Part shown: positions 16,314 to 25,300 of the stretch, in pieces
How positions within the stretch are numbered: the stretch's first letter is position 1
How the letters are laid out: the number at the start of each line of letters is the position of its first letter
Source: JADKAV01 sp963733395
Lineage (GTDB): Bacteria > Actinomycetota > Actinomycetes > S36-B12 > UBA10799
Direction of reading: 5' to 3'
NCBI GenBank assembly: GCA_963733395.1
Contig: CAVTCZ010000005.1
Location: 310,001 to 374,000, forward strand
DNA: 64,000 nt
Made by a program: the position numbers and the translations under genes
The notes under the pieces: model-generated
Told to the model about the DNA's origin: nothing
The model's database searches: none
Seen by the model: the letters and a program-made list of their open reading frames with translations, nothing else

Positions 16314-18299
16314 GACCTCGGCCACCACGATCGAGTAGCACGGCACCTTCACGCCCGCCGCCGGGTCGGCACCGGCCAGCGTGACGTCCTCGCTGGCCAG
16401 CACCACGCGGGCCGGCACCGGGAAGGTCATCTCGACGGCCCCCGGGCCCGTGTTGAGGCACAGCAGCACGGACGGGTCGCCGTTGAACATCGCCTGCACC
16501 ACGCGGACATCGGGGTCGTTCCACTGTTCGGAGGTCAGGATGGTGCCCTCCTCGTTGAACCAGTGCAGGTCGTCCGGGGAGGGGTGCACCTTGGGCCGGA
16601 GCACCGGATAGCGGTCCCGGATCTGCAGTAGCAGTTTCGTCCAGTCGATCAAGTCGCGGTCGAGGGTTTCCCAGTCGGTCCAGGACAGTTCGTTGTCCTG
16701 GCAGTAGACGTTGTTGTTGCCCTGCTGGGTGCGCCCCGCCTCATCGCCGGCGAGGATCATCGGTGTCCCGGCGCTGAGTACCAGCGTGGCCAGCAGTGAC
16801 CGCTGCCGCGCCCGACGGTTGGCCAGCACGTCCGGGTCCTCGGTGGGCCCCTCGGCGCCGCCGTTCCAGCTGCGGTTGTCGTTGCTGCCGTCGGCGTTGT
16901 CCTCGCCGTTGGCCTCGTTGTGCTTGTGGTTGTAGGAGACCAGATCGGCCAGCGTGAAGCCGTCGTGGGCGGTGATGAAGTTGATCGAGTGGTACGGCCG
17001 GCGGCCGTTGTGTGCGAACCGGTCGGCCGATCCGGTCAGCCGTGCGCCCAGCTCGGACAGCGACCCCATCGAGCGCCAGGTGTCTCGCACGGTGCCCCGG
17101 AACACGTCGTTCCATTCCGCCCACGGGCCGGGGAAGCTGCCGGCCTGGTAACCGCCGATGCCGATGTCCCACGGCTCTGCGATGAGTTTCACCTGGGACA
17201 GCACCGGGTCGGCGGCCATGGCCGACAGCACCGGTGCCCAGGTGGTGACCATGGCCGAGGTCCGGGCCAGCGTGGAGGCCAGATCGAAGCGGAAGCCGTC
17301 CACGTGCAGATCCGTGACCCAGTACCGCAGTGACGAGAGGATCAACTCCACCATCCGCGGCGACTCCGCCCGGATCGCGTTGCCGCATCCGGTGGGGTTG
17401 TCGTACATGCCGCCGTCGAGCATCCAGTAGGTGTCGGCGTTGGCCGCACCCTTCCAGGCAAGGGTGGGTCCGAGGTGGTCGCCCTCGGCGGTGTGGTTGT
17501 AGACGACGTCGATGATGACCTCGAGCCCCGCGGCGTGCAGGGCATCGACCATGTCCCGGAACTCCGCGATCTGCTGGCCCCGCTCGCCGGACGCGGCGTA
17601 CGCGGCATGCGGGGCGAAGTAGCCGACGGGGTTGTATCCCCAGTAGTTGGTCATCCCGCGCCCGAGCAGCATGGGTTCGGGGACGAAGTGCTGCACGGGC
17701 AGCAGTTCCACGCTGGTGATCCCGAGGTCCACCAGGTAGTCGATGACGGGCTGGGTGGCGAGTCCGGCATAGGTGCCCCGCAGGTTCTCGGGTACCTCCG
17801 GGTGCAGTTTGGTGAACCCGCGGACGTGGGTCTCGTAGATGACCGTGCGGTCCCAGGGGACACGCGGACGCCGGTTCTCGGTCGGCGGCAGCGGCGGCAC
17901 GTACACGCTGTGCGGGACGAAGGGGGCCGAGTCGGTGTCGTCGATCAGGTCCGGGTCGTGCATCTGGTACGAGTGGATCGCGTCGTTGACCTTCAGCTCG
18001 CCGGTCATGGCCAGCGCATAGGGGTCGAGCAGCAGTTTGGCCGGGTTGAGCCGCAGCCCGAATCGTGGCACCCACGGACCGGTCACCCGGAAGCCGTAGG
18101 TGGCGCCGTTGGCCGGTTCCGGCAACTCTGCGGTCCAGTGGCCGTACGGGCCGGGCGACAGATCGACGCTTGTGCCCGATTCCAGCAATTCCAGTACGAC
18201 GCGTTCAGCCGCCGGGGCGAAATGGTTGACCGTGGCCCTGCCCGGATTGTCCGGATCGGGACGAAGGCCCATCGGCGGCAGTCCCTCGGGAGTGCGCAT
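16296..18299 (-). CDS. glgX: Glycogen debranching enzyme GlgX (GH13 isoamylase type)
   Basis: The 667-residue protein hydrolyses alpha-1,6 branches of limit dextrins. It has an N-terminal CBM48 region (NPGRATVNHFAPAAERVVLELLE) and a GH13_11 barrel. The nucleophile Asp is in VDGFRFDLASTL (near residue 337), the acid Glu in LIAEPWDIGIGGYQ (near 374), and the third Asp in FITAHDGFTLADLVSYNHKHN. TNYWGYNPVGYFAP and GNNNVYCQDNELSW are typical of GlgX. Start ATG 18299. It diverges from the enoyl-CoA hydratase operon and works with GlgP to degrade GlgE/GlgB-made glycogen. Confidence 0.95.
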   Translation of the reverse strand: MRTPEGLPPMGLRPDPDNPGRATVNHFAPAAERVVLELLESGTSVDLSPGPYGHWTAELPEPANGATYGFRVTGPWVPRFGLRLNPAKLLLDPYALAMTGELKVNDAIHSYQMHDPDLIDDTDSAPFVPHSVYVPPLPPTENRRPRVPWDRTVIYETHVRGFTKLHPEVPENLRGTYAGLATQPVIDYLVDLGITSVELLPVQHFVPEPMLLGRGMTNYWGYNPVGYFAPHAAYAASGERGQQIAEFRDMVDALHAAGLEVIIDVVYNHTAEGDHLGPTLAWKGAANADTYWMLDGGMYDNPTGCGNAIRAESPRMVELILSSLRYWVTDLHVDGFRFDLASTLARTSAMVTTWAPVLSAMAADPVLSQVKLIAEPWDIGIGGYQAGSFPGPWAEWNDVFRGTVRDTWRSMGSLSELGARLTGSADRFAHNGRRPYHSINFITAHDGFTLADLVSYNHKHNEANGEDNADGSNDNRSWNGGAEGPTEDPDVLANRRARQRSLLATLVLSAGTPMILAGDEAGRTQQGNNNVYCQDNELSWTDWETLDRDLIDWTKLLLQIRDRYPVLRPKVHPSPDDLHWFNEEGTILTSEQWNDPDVRVVQAMFNGDPSVLLCLNTGPGAVEMTFPVPARVVLASEDVTLAGADPAAGVKVPCYSIVVAEVLPEEE

Positions 18300-18380
18300 G
18301 TTCCTCCAGTCAGCAGGGCCTCTCGACGGCGGGGTCCTGCTGTGAGGTTAGCCTGCCGGTGGTGGCCGAAGGAGGACGAC

Positions 18381-19181
18381 ATGGTGGATTCAGGTGCGAC
18401 AGGTACGCAGTTCGTGGCTCTCGAGGTGGTCGACGGCGTAGCCGTGCTGGAGTTGCAGCGACCCCCCATGAACGCGTTGTCGGTGGCTGTTCAATCGCAG
18501 GTCGCGGCCGTCGCCCGGGAGGTGGATCAGCGCCGGGATGTCGCCGCCCTGGTGATCCACGGCGGGCCCAAGGTCTTCGCCGCCGGCGCCGACGTCAAGG
18601 AGATGTCCGACTGGGACCACCAGACGATGGTGGAGCGGTCGACGGCACTGCAGGCGGCGTTCACCGCGGTGGCCGAGGTCGGCAAGCCGACCATCGCTGC
18701 GATCACGGGCTACGCCCTCGGCGGTGGTCTGGAGCTGGCCCTGTGCTGCGACTTCCGGGTGTGCGCCGACACCGCCCGGTTGGGCCTGCCGGAGATCCAA
18801 CTGGGCATCATCCCGGGGGCGGGCGGCACCCAGCGGTTGCCGCGGTTGATCGGTCCCGCCCGCGCGAAGGCGATGATCTTCTCCGGCCGTCATGTGAAGG
18901 CAGAGGAAGCGCTGCAGATCGGGCTCGTCGACCAGGTGGTGCCCGCCGACGACGTGTACGACGAGGCGATGGCCTGGGCGCGCCGGTTCGTGGGCGGCCC
19001 GGCCATGGCGCTGCGGGCGGCCAAGACCGCCGTGGACCGCGGCCTGGAGGTGGACCTGCGCAGCGGCCTGGAGTTCGAGCGCCAGCAGTTCGCCGGGTTG
19101 TTCGCCACGCAGGACCGCACGATCGGCATGACCACGTTCCTGGAATCCGGCCCCGGCCAGGCACGTTTCGAAGGACGATGA
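18381..19181 (+). CDS. Enoyl-CoA hydratase/isomerase (crotonase family)
   Basis: This is a 266-residue crotonase. The start ATG 18381 is preceded by a good ribosome site (AGGAGG at 18370-18375). Oxyanion-hole loops are AAGADVKEM and YALGGGLELALCCDF. The two catalytic acids of a true hydratase are present, Glu in GGGLELAL and Glu in LGLPEIQLGIIPGAGGTQRLP. It hydrates trans-2-enoyl-CoA in beta-oxidation or a related acyl-CoA route. It is followed 3 nt later by a methyltransferase gene and then a hexapeptide acyltransferase. The order matches echA17 (Rv3039c) - Rv3038c - Rv3034c at the mycobacterial MGLP locus, so the job may be lipid or polysaccharide related rather than general catabolism. Confidence 0.92.
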   Translation: MVDSGATGTQFVALEVVDGVAVLELQRPPMNALSVAVQSQVAAVAREVDQRRDVAALVIHGGPKVFAAGADVKEMSDWDHQTMVERSTALQAAFTAVAEVGKPTIAAITGYALGGGLELALCCDFRVCADTARLGLPEIQLGIIPGAGGTQRLPRLIGPARAKAMIFSGRHVKAEEALQIGLVDQVVPADDVYDEAMAWARRFVGGPAMALRAAKTAVDRGLEVDLRSGLEFERQQFAGLFATQDRTIGMTTFLESGPGQARFEGR

Positions 19182-19184
19182 AGC

Positions 19185-20120
19185 ATGACCCCACCGACCG
19201 CTGAGCAGATCCAGCAGGCTTGGGACGACCCGAAACTGGCCAACCTGCTGTACCACGACTGGGAGGCGGACACCTACGACGACAAGTGGTCGATCTCCTT
19301 CGACGAGCGCTGCATCTCGTATGCCCGGGACCGCTTCGTCAACGTCGCGGGCGACCAGGGCTGGCCTTACGCCTCCGCGCTGGAACTCGGCTGCGGGACC
19401 GGCTTCTTCCTGCTCAACCTCAAACTCGCCGGGGTGCTCGACGAGGGGCACGTCACGGACCTCTCGCCCGGGATGGTGGAAGTGGCCCAGCGCAACGGCG
19501 CCCACCTCGGGTTCGATCTCGAGGGCCGCGTCGCCGATGCCGAGACGCTGCCGTACCCCGACGACTCCTTCGACCTCGTGATCGGGCACGCGGTGCTGCA
19601 CCACATCCCGGACCTCGACCAGTCCATGCGGGAGGTGCTGCGGGTCCTCAAGCCGGGCGGGCGCTTCGTGTTCGCCGGTGAGCCGACCGCCAAGGGCGAT
19701 TTCGTCGCGCGCCAGCTGTCGCGGTGGACGTGGTCGGCGGCCAAGCGCATCACGCGCCTCCCCGGCCTGCGGGACAAGTACGCGCTGGCCGAGGCGGAAC
19801 TCGACGAGTCGTCGCGCGCCGCCGTGCTGGAGGCGGTGGTGGACATCCACACCTTCGACCCGGCCGAGTTGCGGCGGCTGTGCGTGCGCGCCGGCGCGAT
19901 CGACGTCTCCACGGTCACCGAGGAGTTCACGGCCTCGTGGTTCGGTTGGCCGGTGCGGACGGTGGAGGCTGCGGTGAAGCCCGGGTCGTTGGGCATGAAG
20001 TGGGCCTACTTCGCCTACGGCACCTGGCTGGGGCTGTCGGCCCTCGACGCGAAGGTGATGAGCAGGATCGTGCCCGCGCGCTACTTCTACAACGTGAGTG
20101 TGACCGGAACCAAGGCGTGA
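19185..20120 (+). CDS. Class I SAM-dependent methyltransferase (Rv3038c-like)
   Basis: A 311-residue Rossmann methyltransferase. SAM motif I is ALELGCGTGFF at residues 65-75, the acidic loop is in VTDLSPGMVEVAQ, and motif IV-V is FDLVIGHAVLHHIPDLDQSMREVLRVLKPGG in Methyltransf_11 style. The C-terminal ~110 residues (FDPAELRRLCVRAGAIDVST ... KWAYFAYGTWLGLSALD) are amphipathic and may contact membrane or lipid. The position between an enoyl-CoA hydratase and a hexapeptide acyltransferase corresponds to Rv3038c. The methyl acceptor is unknown. The stop overlaps the next gene's GTG (GTGA). Confidence 0.85.
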   Translation: MTPPTAEQIQQAWDDPKLANLLYHDWEADTYDDKWSISFDERCISYARDRFVNVAGDQGWPYASALELGCGTGFFLLNLKLAGVLDEGHVTDLSPGMVEVAQRNGAHLGFDLEGRVADAETLPYPDDSFDLVIGHAVLHHIPDLDQSMREVLRVLKPGGRFVFAGEPTAKGDFVARQLSRWTWSAAKRITRLPGLRDKYALAEAELDESSRAAVLEAVVDIHTFDPAELRRLCVRAGAIDVSTVTEEFTASWFGWPVRTVEAAVKPGSLGMKWAYFAYGTWLGLSALDAKVMSRIVPARYFYNVSVTGTKA

Positions 20121-20818
20121 CCCGCGATCCCCGCAACGCTCGCTTCCTCACCTGGGAGTCGCTGAAGTGGGTCGTCCGGAATCGGGCCTGGTCGCCGTGG
20201 TACCTCGTGCGCTACTGGCGGTTCTTCTGGCTGAAGGTCCGCAACCCGCACATCATCACCGAGGGGTTCGTGTTCATCGGCCGCCGCGCGGAGTTGTACG
20301 CGCGCAAGGGCTACGGGCAGTTGATCCTGGGCAAGTGGGTGCATATCGGCGAGGAGAACCGGTTGCGCGTGCACGAAGGCACGCTGCGGGTGGGGGACAA
20401 GACCGTGTTCGGTCGGGACAACACCATCAACACCTACCTCGACATCGAGATCGGGGGCAGTTGCATCGTCGCGGACTGGGTCTATGTGTGCGACTTCGAC
20501 CACGTCTTCGCCGACGTCAACCTGCCGATCAAGGACCAGGGCCTTGTCAAGAGCCCGGTGCGGATCGGCCCGGACTGCTGGCTGGGGACCAAAGTGACCG
20601 TCACCCGGGGCACGTTCGTGGGCCCAGGATGTGTGCTCGCGGCCAACTCCGTGGTGCGCGGCGACGTGCCCGCCAAGTCGGTCGTGGGTGGGGTCCCGGG
20701 CCGGATCATCAAGGACCGACAGGCGCAGTACGAGGCCGCGGCAGCGCGCCGAGCGGCGCTGGCCGACATCGCCCGCAAGACCCGGGTGGCGGCGCAGGAG
20801 CACATCCGTACGGATTGA
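20117..20818 (+). CDS. Left-handed beta-helix (hexapeptide) acyltransferase, Rv3034c-like
   Basis: The 233-residue protein begins at GTG 20117, overlapping the preceding stop. An N-terminal basic/aromatic region (WVVRNRAWSPWYLVRYWRFFW) could sit on the membrane. Hexapeptide turns typical of O-acetyltransferases follow (HIGEENRLRVHEGTLRVGD, IGGSCIVADWVYVCDFDHVF, IGPDCWLGTKVTVTRGTFVG, VLAANSVVRGDVPAKSVVGG). The catalytic His is probably DFDHVF. Rv3034c in the mycobacterial MGLP locus is proposed to acylate methylglucose polysaccharide. The same role is plausible but unproven here. Confidence 0.83.
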   Translation: MTRDPRNARFLTWESLKWVVRNRAWSPWYLVRYWRFFWLKVRNPHIITEGFVFIGRRAELYARKGYGQLILGKWVHIGEENRLRVHEGTLRVGDKTVFGRDNTINTYLDIEIGGSCIVADWVYVCDFDHVFADVNLPIKDQGLVKSPVRIGPDCWLGTKVTVTRGTFVGPGCVLAANSVVRGDVPAKSVVGGVPGRIIKDRQAQYEAAAARRAALADIARKTRVAAQEHIRTD

Positions 20819-20878
20819 CCGGGCGTCCGCGTGGCATGCGGGGGTCGCGAGCCGGGTTAGCGGCTACCCTGAACCGCA

Positions 20879-22348
20879 TGACCGGGCACTCCGAATTCGA
20901 AGCGCTCGAGGCCGCCCTGCCGGACATGGCCCGGACCTTCGTGTCCGACCAGACGGCGGCACACTGCCTCGTGGTGGTTCCGAGTATGTCCTTCGACCAG
21001 GAGTTGCTGCGCAACGTCGTGGGCATCGGGCACTACGAGGAGCGGCTGCTGGCCATGTTGCTGCAGCTGCACACCCCGCAGATCCACGTGATCTTCTGCT
21101 CGAGCGCGACCATCCCGGACGTCATCGTCGACTACTACCTCGATCTCATCCCCGGGGTGCCGGTGTCCCACTCCCGGCCGCGGTTGACGATGGTCAGTTG
21201 CGACGACCTCTCCCACCGGCCACTGACCGAGAAGTTGCTCGAACGTCCTGCCCGGTTGCGGGAGATCAAAGAAGCGCTCTCGGGGGCTCGGGCCGCTGCC
21301 ATCGTCTGCATGAACACGACCGGCCTGGAGCGCAAGTTGGCCGTCGAACTGGGGATCCCGCTGCTGGGGAACCCGCCCGATCTGGACCACCTGGGATCGA
21401 AGTCCGGCAGCCGGGAGACGTTCCGGCAGGCCGGCATCGACCTGCCCGCGGGGTACGAGCATCTGCGGTCGATGACCGACGTGGTGACGGCGTTGGCGGC
21501 TCTGAAGCGGGAGCACCCGCACCTGCACACCGGAGTTGTGAAACTCGAGGAGGGGTTCTCCGGCGAGGGCAACGCCTTGTACCGCTACGAGCATGGCGAG
21601 GACGAGGCGGCCATCCGGGCCGCTCTGCCGCAGCACCTGAAGTTCCAAGGGCCCGCCGAGACCTACGAGTCGTTCAGCAGTCGCTTCGACGAGATGGGTG
21701 GGATCGTCGAAGAGTTCGTCGACGGCGTCAGCGCCTCGCCATCGGGACAGGGCTACATCGGCCCGCTGGGCACCTTGCGCGCGCTGTCCACGCATGACCA
21801 GTTGCTCGGCGGGGCCGACGGGCAGGTGTTCGAGGGGTCCACCTTCCCGGCCGCCGCGCGCTACCGGCGGCGGGTCCAGGACGAGATGATGCGGGTCGGG
21901 GAGTTCCTGCAGAGCCGTGGCGCGCGGGGCCGGTTCGCGGTCGACTTCGTAGAGGCCGGCGACCGTCTGTGCGCGATCGAGGTCAACCTCCGCAAAGGCG
22001 GCACCACCCACCCCATGCTCACGATGGCCGTCATCACCGAGGGCCACTACGACCCGGTCTCGGGGGTGTTCCGGTCGGGCACCGGCGTCGAGAAGTGCTA
22101 CTACGCCACCGACAATCTGCGTTCGGACGACTACCGGGGGATCTCCGTGCCCGACCTGCTGGATGCGGCGGTGACCTCCCGGCTGATCTTCGACCCCGTC
22201 ACCGAACGGGGGTGCGTGTTCCACATGCTGGGGGCGCTGTCCGAGTACGGCAAAGGTCGGGGTGACGTGTATCGCCGACACGCTCGAGGACGCGATCACC
22301 GACTACCGGGCGATCGTTGACATGATGAGCGCACTGGGCTCCAACTAA
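20879..22348 (+). CDS. PGM1-like ATP-grasp peptide/carboxylate-amine ligase, frameshift near 3' end
   Basis: From ATG 20879 the protein has the pre-ATP-grasp region typical of PGM1-related ligases: VVVPSMSFDQELLRNVVGIGHYEERLL, VDYYLDLIPGVPVSHSRPRLT and RPLTEKLLERPARL. The ATP-grasp core follows: LGSKSGSRETFRQAGI, HTGVVKLEEGFSGEGNALY, GGIVEEFVDG and CAIEVNLRKGGTTHP. PGM1 joins amino acids or peptides in pheganomycin biosynthesis. The frame as written ends at 22320 in an Arg-rich tail. Dropping one A in the AAA near 22255 restores GVTCIADTLEDAITDYRAIV and a stop at 22348, so an indel is very likely. It follows the hexapeptide acyltransferase by 60 nt. The amine and acid substrates are unknown; the ligase family is sure. 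Confidence 0.86.
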
Positions 22349-22362
22349 GGCCGGAGGGCAAC

Positions 22363-22647
22363 ATGTGTGGGTGTTTCGTCGTGGCACTGGGAGCGTTCTT
22401 CCCGCGTATTGCGCTGGCGCTGCTGTGGCTGTTCGGGGACACCGTGGAGCGGGCGTTCAACGGTGAGTGGATCGTCCCGCTGATCGGTCTGCTGTTCCTG
22501 CCCTACACCACGCTGTCGTACGTGCTCTTCAACTGGTGGCTCGGCGAGGTGACCGGGTTCACCTGGTTCTTCATCGTGCTCGCGTTCTTCATCGACATGG
22601 GCTCCTACGCCAGTTCCGCGCGGGCGCGCAACTACCGGACGGCGTGA
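22363..22647 (+). CDS. Small integral membrane protein, three predicted TM segments
   Basis: The 94-residue protein starts at ATG 22363 with a good ribosome site (CCGGAGGGCAAC). Hydrophobic helices are at about residues 5-25 (VVALGAFFPRIALALLWLF), 36-58 (WIVPLIGLLFLPYTTLSYVLF) and 65-82 (TGFTWFFIVLAFFIDMG). It follows the PGM1-like ligase by 14 nt and is likely cotranscribed. The pattern is a common uncharacterised actinobacterial membrane protein; I assign no function. Confidence 0.74.
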   Translation: MCGCFVVALGAFFPRIALALLWLFGDTVERAFNGEWIVPLIGLLFLPYTTLSYVLFNWWLGEVTGFTWFFIVLAFFIDMGSYASSARARNYRTA

Positions 22648-22658
22648 CGGCGGCGGGT

Positions 22659-23864
22659 TCACCGGCTCCAGATCGGGTTCGCCGGCGCCTGGGTGGCTCC
22701 GCGGTGGGTGCGGGTGACGTCGGGCGCGGGCGTAGACCTGGGCGTGCGCTCGGCGATCTCCGACCAGGTGTAGTGGGCCAGGGCGGCGGACGCCGCATCA
22801 CGGCGGTTGGCTGTCTCAACCGGATCGGCCAGCGTCGCGAGGATCTGGGTGGCCAGGTCCGCCGGGTCGTTGGGCCGGCAGCGGCGTCCGCGAGCCTCGG
22901 TGACGAACTCGGCCAGGCCGCCGGTGTCGCCGACGATCAGCGGGGTGCCCATGGCCGCAGCCTCCAGGGCCACGATCCCGAACGGTTCGTAGGAACTGGG
23001 GGCGACGACCAGGTCCGACGAGGTGTACACCGCGCGCAGTGTCGGCTCGTCGACGTGTCCGAGCAGTTCCACGTTCCCGGCCAGTCCGGCGTCCTCGATG
23101 GCTGCCTGGACCGCGCCGGTCTGCCCACCCGTGCCCACCACCCGCAGCCGGGCCGTCGGGTACTGGGCGAGGACGGCGGGCATCGCCGCCACCGCGGTGA
23201 ACACGCCCTTCTCCCACTCGATGCGGCCGATGAAGGCCAGTCGCGGGGAACCCGTGAGCAGTGCCGGGGGCACCGAGCCGGCGCGCTGGTAGCCGGAGGT
23301 GTCGATCCCGTTGGGGATCACCGTGATCCGCGCGGGGTCCGTGCCGTGGGCAGCCCCGACCTCGGCGGCCATCGACTGTGAACACACGATCACCTCGTCG
23401 GCCTCATCCACCAGCCACTGCTCCACCAGGTGCACGCTGCGGGAAACCACATCCGGCAGCCAGCCGGCGTGACGGCCCGCTTCGGTGGCGTGGACGGTGG
23501 CCACCAACGGCACCCGCAGGTGGTCCGCGGCGGACCGGCCCGCGCGTGCGACCACCCAGTCGTGGGCGTGGACGACATCTGCCCCGGCGATCTCCCGGGC
23601 GGCCCGTCCGATGCGGTGATCGAGTGCGCCCACCCAGGTGAGCAACGACGGCAGGTGGTAGGGGAAGGGGCCGTCGGGAGGAACCCTGACGACCTCCACC
23701 CCCGCCACGCGCTCGCGTGCAGCGGCCGAGCCGGGCTGCTGGGTGACGACGGTCACGCGGTCACCGCGAGCCGCCTGCGCACCCGCCAGCGCCTGCACGT
23801 GCCGAGCGAGCCCGCCGTAGACGACCGGCGGATACTCCCACGTCAGGTGGACGATGTGCCTCAC
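22659..23864 (-). CDS. GT4 family glycosyltransferase (Rv3032-like alpha-1,4-glucosyltransferase)
   Basis: The 401-residue GT-B fold enzyme starts at GTG 23864, overlapping the GH57 stop (GTGA). N-terminal IVHLTWEYPPVVYGGLARHV is the glycogen-synthase-like donor/acceptor loop. AFIGRIEWEKGV and the EPFGIVALEAAAMGTP motif (retaining EX7E) are in the C-terminal Rossmann domain. Gene order with GH57 and a methyltransferase matches Rv3032-Rv3031-Rv3030, where Rv3032 elongates methylglucose lipopolysaccharide and glycogen-type chains. It could instead act as a GlgM/GlgA-type enzyme feeding GlgE; donor specificity is not visible. Confidence 0.88.
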   Translation of the reverse strand: MRHIVHLTWEYPPVVYGGLARHVQALAGAQAARGDRVTVVTQQPGSAAARERVAGVEVVRVPPDGPFPYHLPSLLTWVGALDHRIGRAAREIAGADVVHAHDWVVARAGRSAADHLRVPLVATVHATEAGRHAGWLPDVVSRSVHLVEQWLVDEADEVIVCSQSMAAEVGAAHGTDPARITVIPNGIDTSGYQRAGSVPPALLTGSPRLAFIGRIEWEKGVFTAVAAMPAVLAQYPTARLRVVGTGGQTGAVQAAIEDAGLAGNVELLGHVDEPTLRAVYTSSDLVVAPSSYEPFGIVALEAAAMGTPLIVGDTGGLAEFVTEARGRRCRPNDPADLATQILATLADPVETANRRDAASAALAHYTWSEIAERTPRSTPAPDVTRTHRGATQAPANPIWSR

Positions 23865-25300
23865 AGCAGGCGGGGGTCGAGGTGCCGGAAGGGGCGTTCC
23901 GCCGAGGGTGCGATCGGGCGGCCGGTCTCGATCGCGTCTGCGAACCGGGCGAACTGCGCATGGTGGCCGGCATGCCGCTCCCGCGCGTACTGCGCCGCGC
24001 TGTCCTTGCTCACCATGAACGCCCAGTCGCTGCACAATGCCAGCAGCGCCTGGGTCGCCAGGTCCACCTGCCGCGGGTCGCGGTCGGCTGGGTCGGCCAG
24101 TTTGAGCCACCGGCGCACGAGGTCCTCGTTGTCGTCGACCATGTCCGACACCTGTGGCCCGTTCCACACGCGGAAGTCCTTACCGCTGCCCCAGGACCCC
24201 GCCTCCGGGTCGATGCGGCCCTGCGCCCGCGCGCTGGCCGCCGACAGCGTCGTCACCTCCACGCCGGCCTCGGGCAGCAGCCGCAACACCCGGGCGAGCC
24301 ACTGCGGGCCCTCGTGCCACCAATGCCCGAACAGCTCGGTGTCGTAGGCGGCGACCACGAGCGGATCGGCCTGCTGCGCGGACAGGGTCAACAGCCGCTT
24401 GCGCACCACCTCGACGAAGTCCTCGGCGTCGCGCACCACTGCCCCGGCGGCCGCCGTCTCGTCGTAGGGGGCCTTGTCCTGCCCGTGCAATGTGGCGGAG
24501 GTGACCCGTCGGGTGCGGAATCCGAGATCGTCGACGACGTGGAAGTCCCGGTACTCGTGGTGGCCGGGGTAGCCCTTGCGCGGTGACCACACCCGGTAGG
24601 TCACGTCCAGGTCTCGCCCGAAGGCGACCACGTCGGTGTCGGCCACGGTCCACGCGCTGTGCGTGGCCCGTCCCACGTGCAGCATGGTCGGCCCGTCCAG
24701 CAGGAAGTGCCCGACTCCCTGCTGGGCGTACAACCGCTCCAGTCCCGGTCGGTACCCGCACTCCGGGGCCCAGATGCCGGCCGCCCGACGGCCGAACCGC
24801 ACGGCGTGATCGTCCAGACCGGTGCGCAGGCTGAAGGCGGCGGCCCGGTCCTCCAGCAACGGTTGGAAGGGATGTGCGGCCGGGCCCGCGAGCAGTTCCA
24901 CCACCCCGGCGTCGGCCAGGTCCCGCAGCGCGGGGGAGAAGCCGGCGCGGTAGCGGCCCTCGAGCGCGTCCAGCGTCTGGCGGGCCTGACGTGCCTCCCG
25001 GGCAGCGGAAGCGCGGTCGCGGCCGGCGAGTTCGGTGGTCCGCCACAGCCAGTCGGCGACCCAGCTGCGGGCGCCGTCCAGGCAGGCCGGATCGTCGAGT
25101 TGCGTGGCCAGGACCGGGGTGACCCCGATCGTCAGCAGGTCGCGGTATCCGGCCTCGGCCAGGTCCCGCAGGGCATCGAGGACCGGCACGTAGCTGGTGG
25201 CGATGGCTTGGTTGAGCCACTCCTCGCCCACCGGCCATCTGCCGTGTCCGCGCAGCCACGGCAGATGGCTGTGCAGCACGAGGGCGAACCGGCCGATCAT
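23861..25300 (-). CDS. GH57 family 1,4-alpha-glucan branching enzyme-like protein (DUF1957; Rv3031-like)
   Basis: The 479-residue protein begins at ATG 25300, overlapping the upstream methyltransferase stop (ATGA). GH57 hallmarks are seen in order: LVLHSHLPWLRGHGRWPVGEEWL, GIWAPECGYRPGLE (nucleophile Glu) and VAAYDTELFGHWWHEGPQWL (acid Asp). The C-terminal helical DUF1957 region carries KDFRVWNGPQVSDMVDDNEDL and LCSDWAFMVSKDSAAQYA. The family includes thermophile branching enzymes and mycobacterial Rv3031, required for methylglucose lipopolysaccharide. It is the second gene of the three-gene operon and probably branches or processes the glucan made by the GT4 enzyme. Confidence 0.9.
   Translation of the reverse strand: MIGRFALVLHSHLPWLRGHGRWPVGEEWLNQAIATSYVPVLDALRDLAEAGYRDLLTIGVTPVLATQLDDPACLDGARSWVADWLWRTTELAGRDRASAAREARQARQTLDALEGRYRAGFSPALRDLADAGVVELLAGPAAHPFQPLLEDRAAAFSLRTGLDDHAVRFGRRAAGIWAPECGYRPGLERLYAQQGVGHFLLDGPTMLHVGRATHSAWTVADTDVVAFGRDLDVTYRVWSPRKGYPGHHEYRDFHVVDDLGFRTRRVTSATLHGQDKAPYDETAAAGAVVRDAEDFVEVVRKRLLTLSAQQADPLVVAAYDTELFGHWWHEGPQWLARVLRLLPEAGVEVTTLSAASARAQGRIDPEAGSWGSGKDFRVWNGPQVSDMVDDNEDLVRRWLKLADPADRDPRQVDLATQALLALCSDWAFMVSKDSAAQYARERHAGHHAQFARFADAIETGRPIAPSAERPFRHLDPRLL

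Noticed and set aside
17475..18380. N-terminal extension of the enoyl-CoA hydratase frame
   Set aside because: The extension is antisense to glgX. The AGGAGG and ATG at 18381 give the correct crotonase start.
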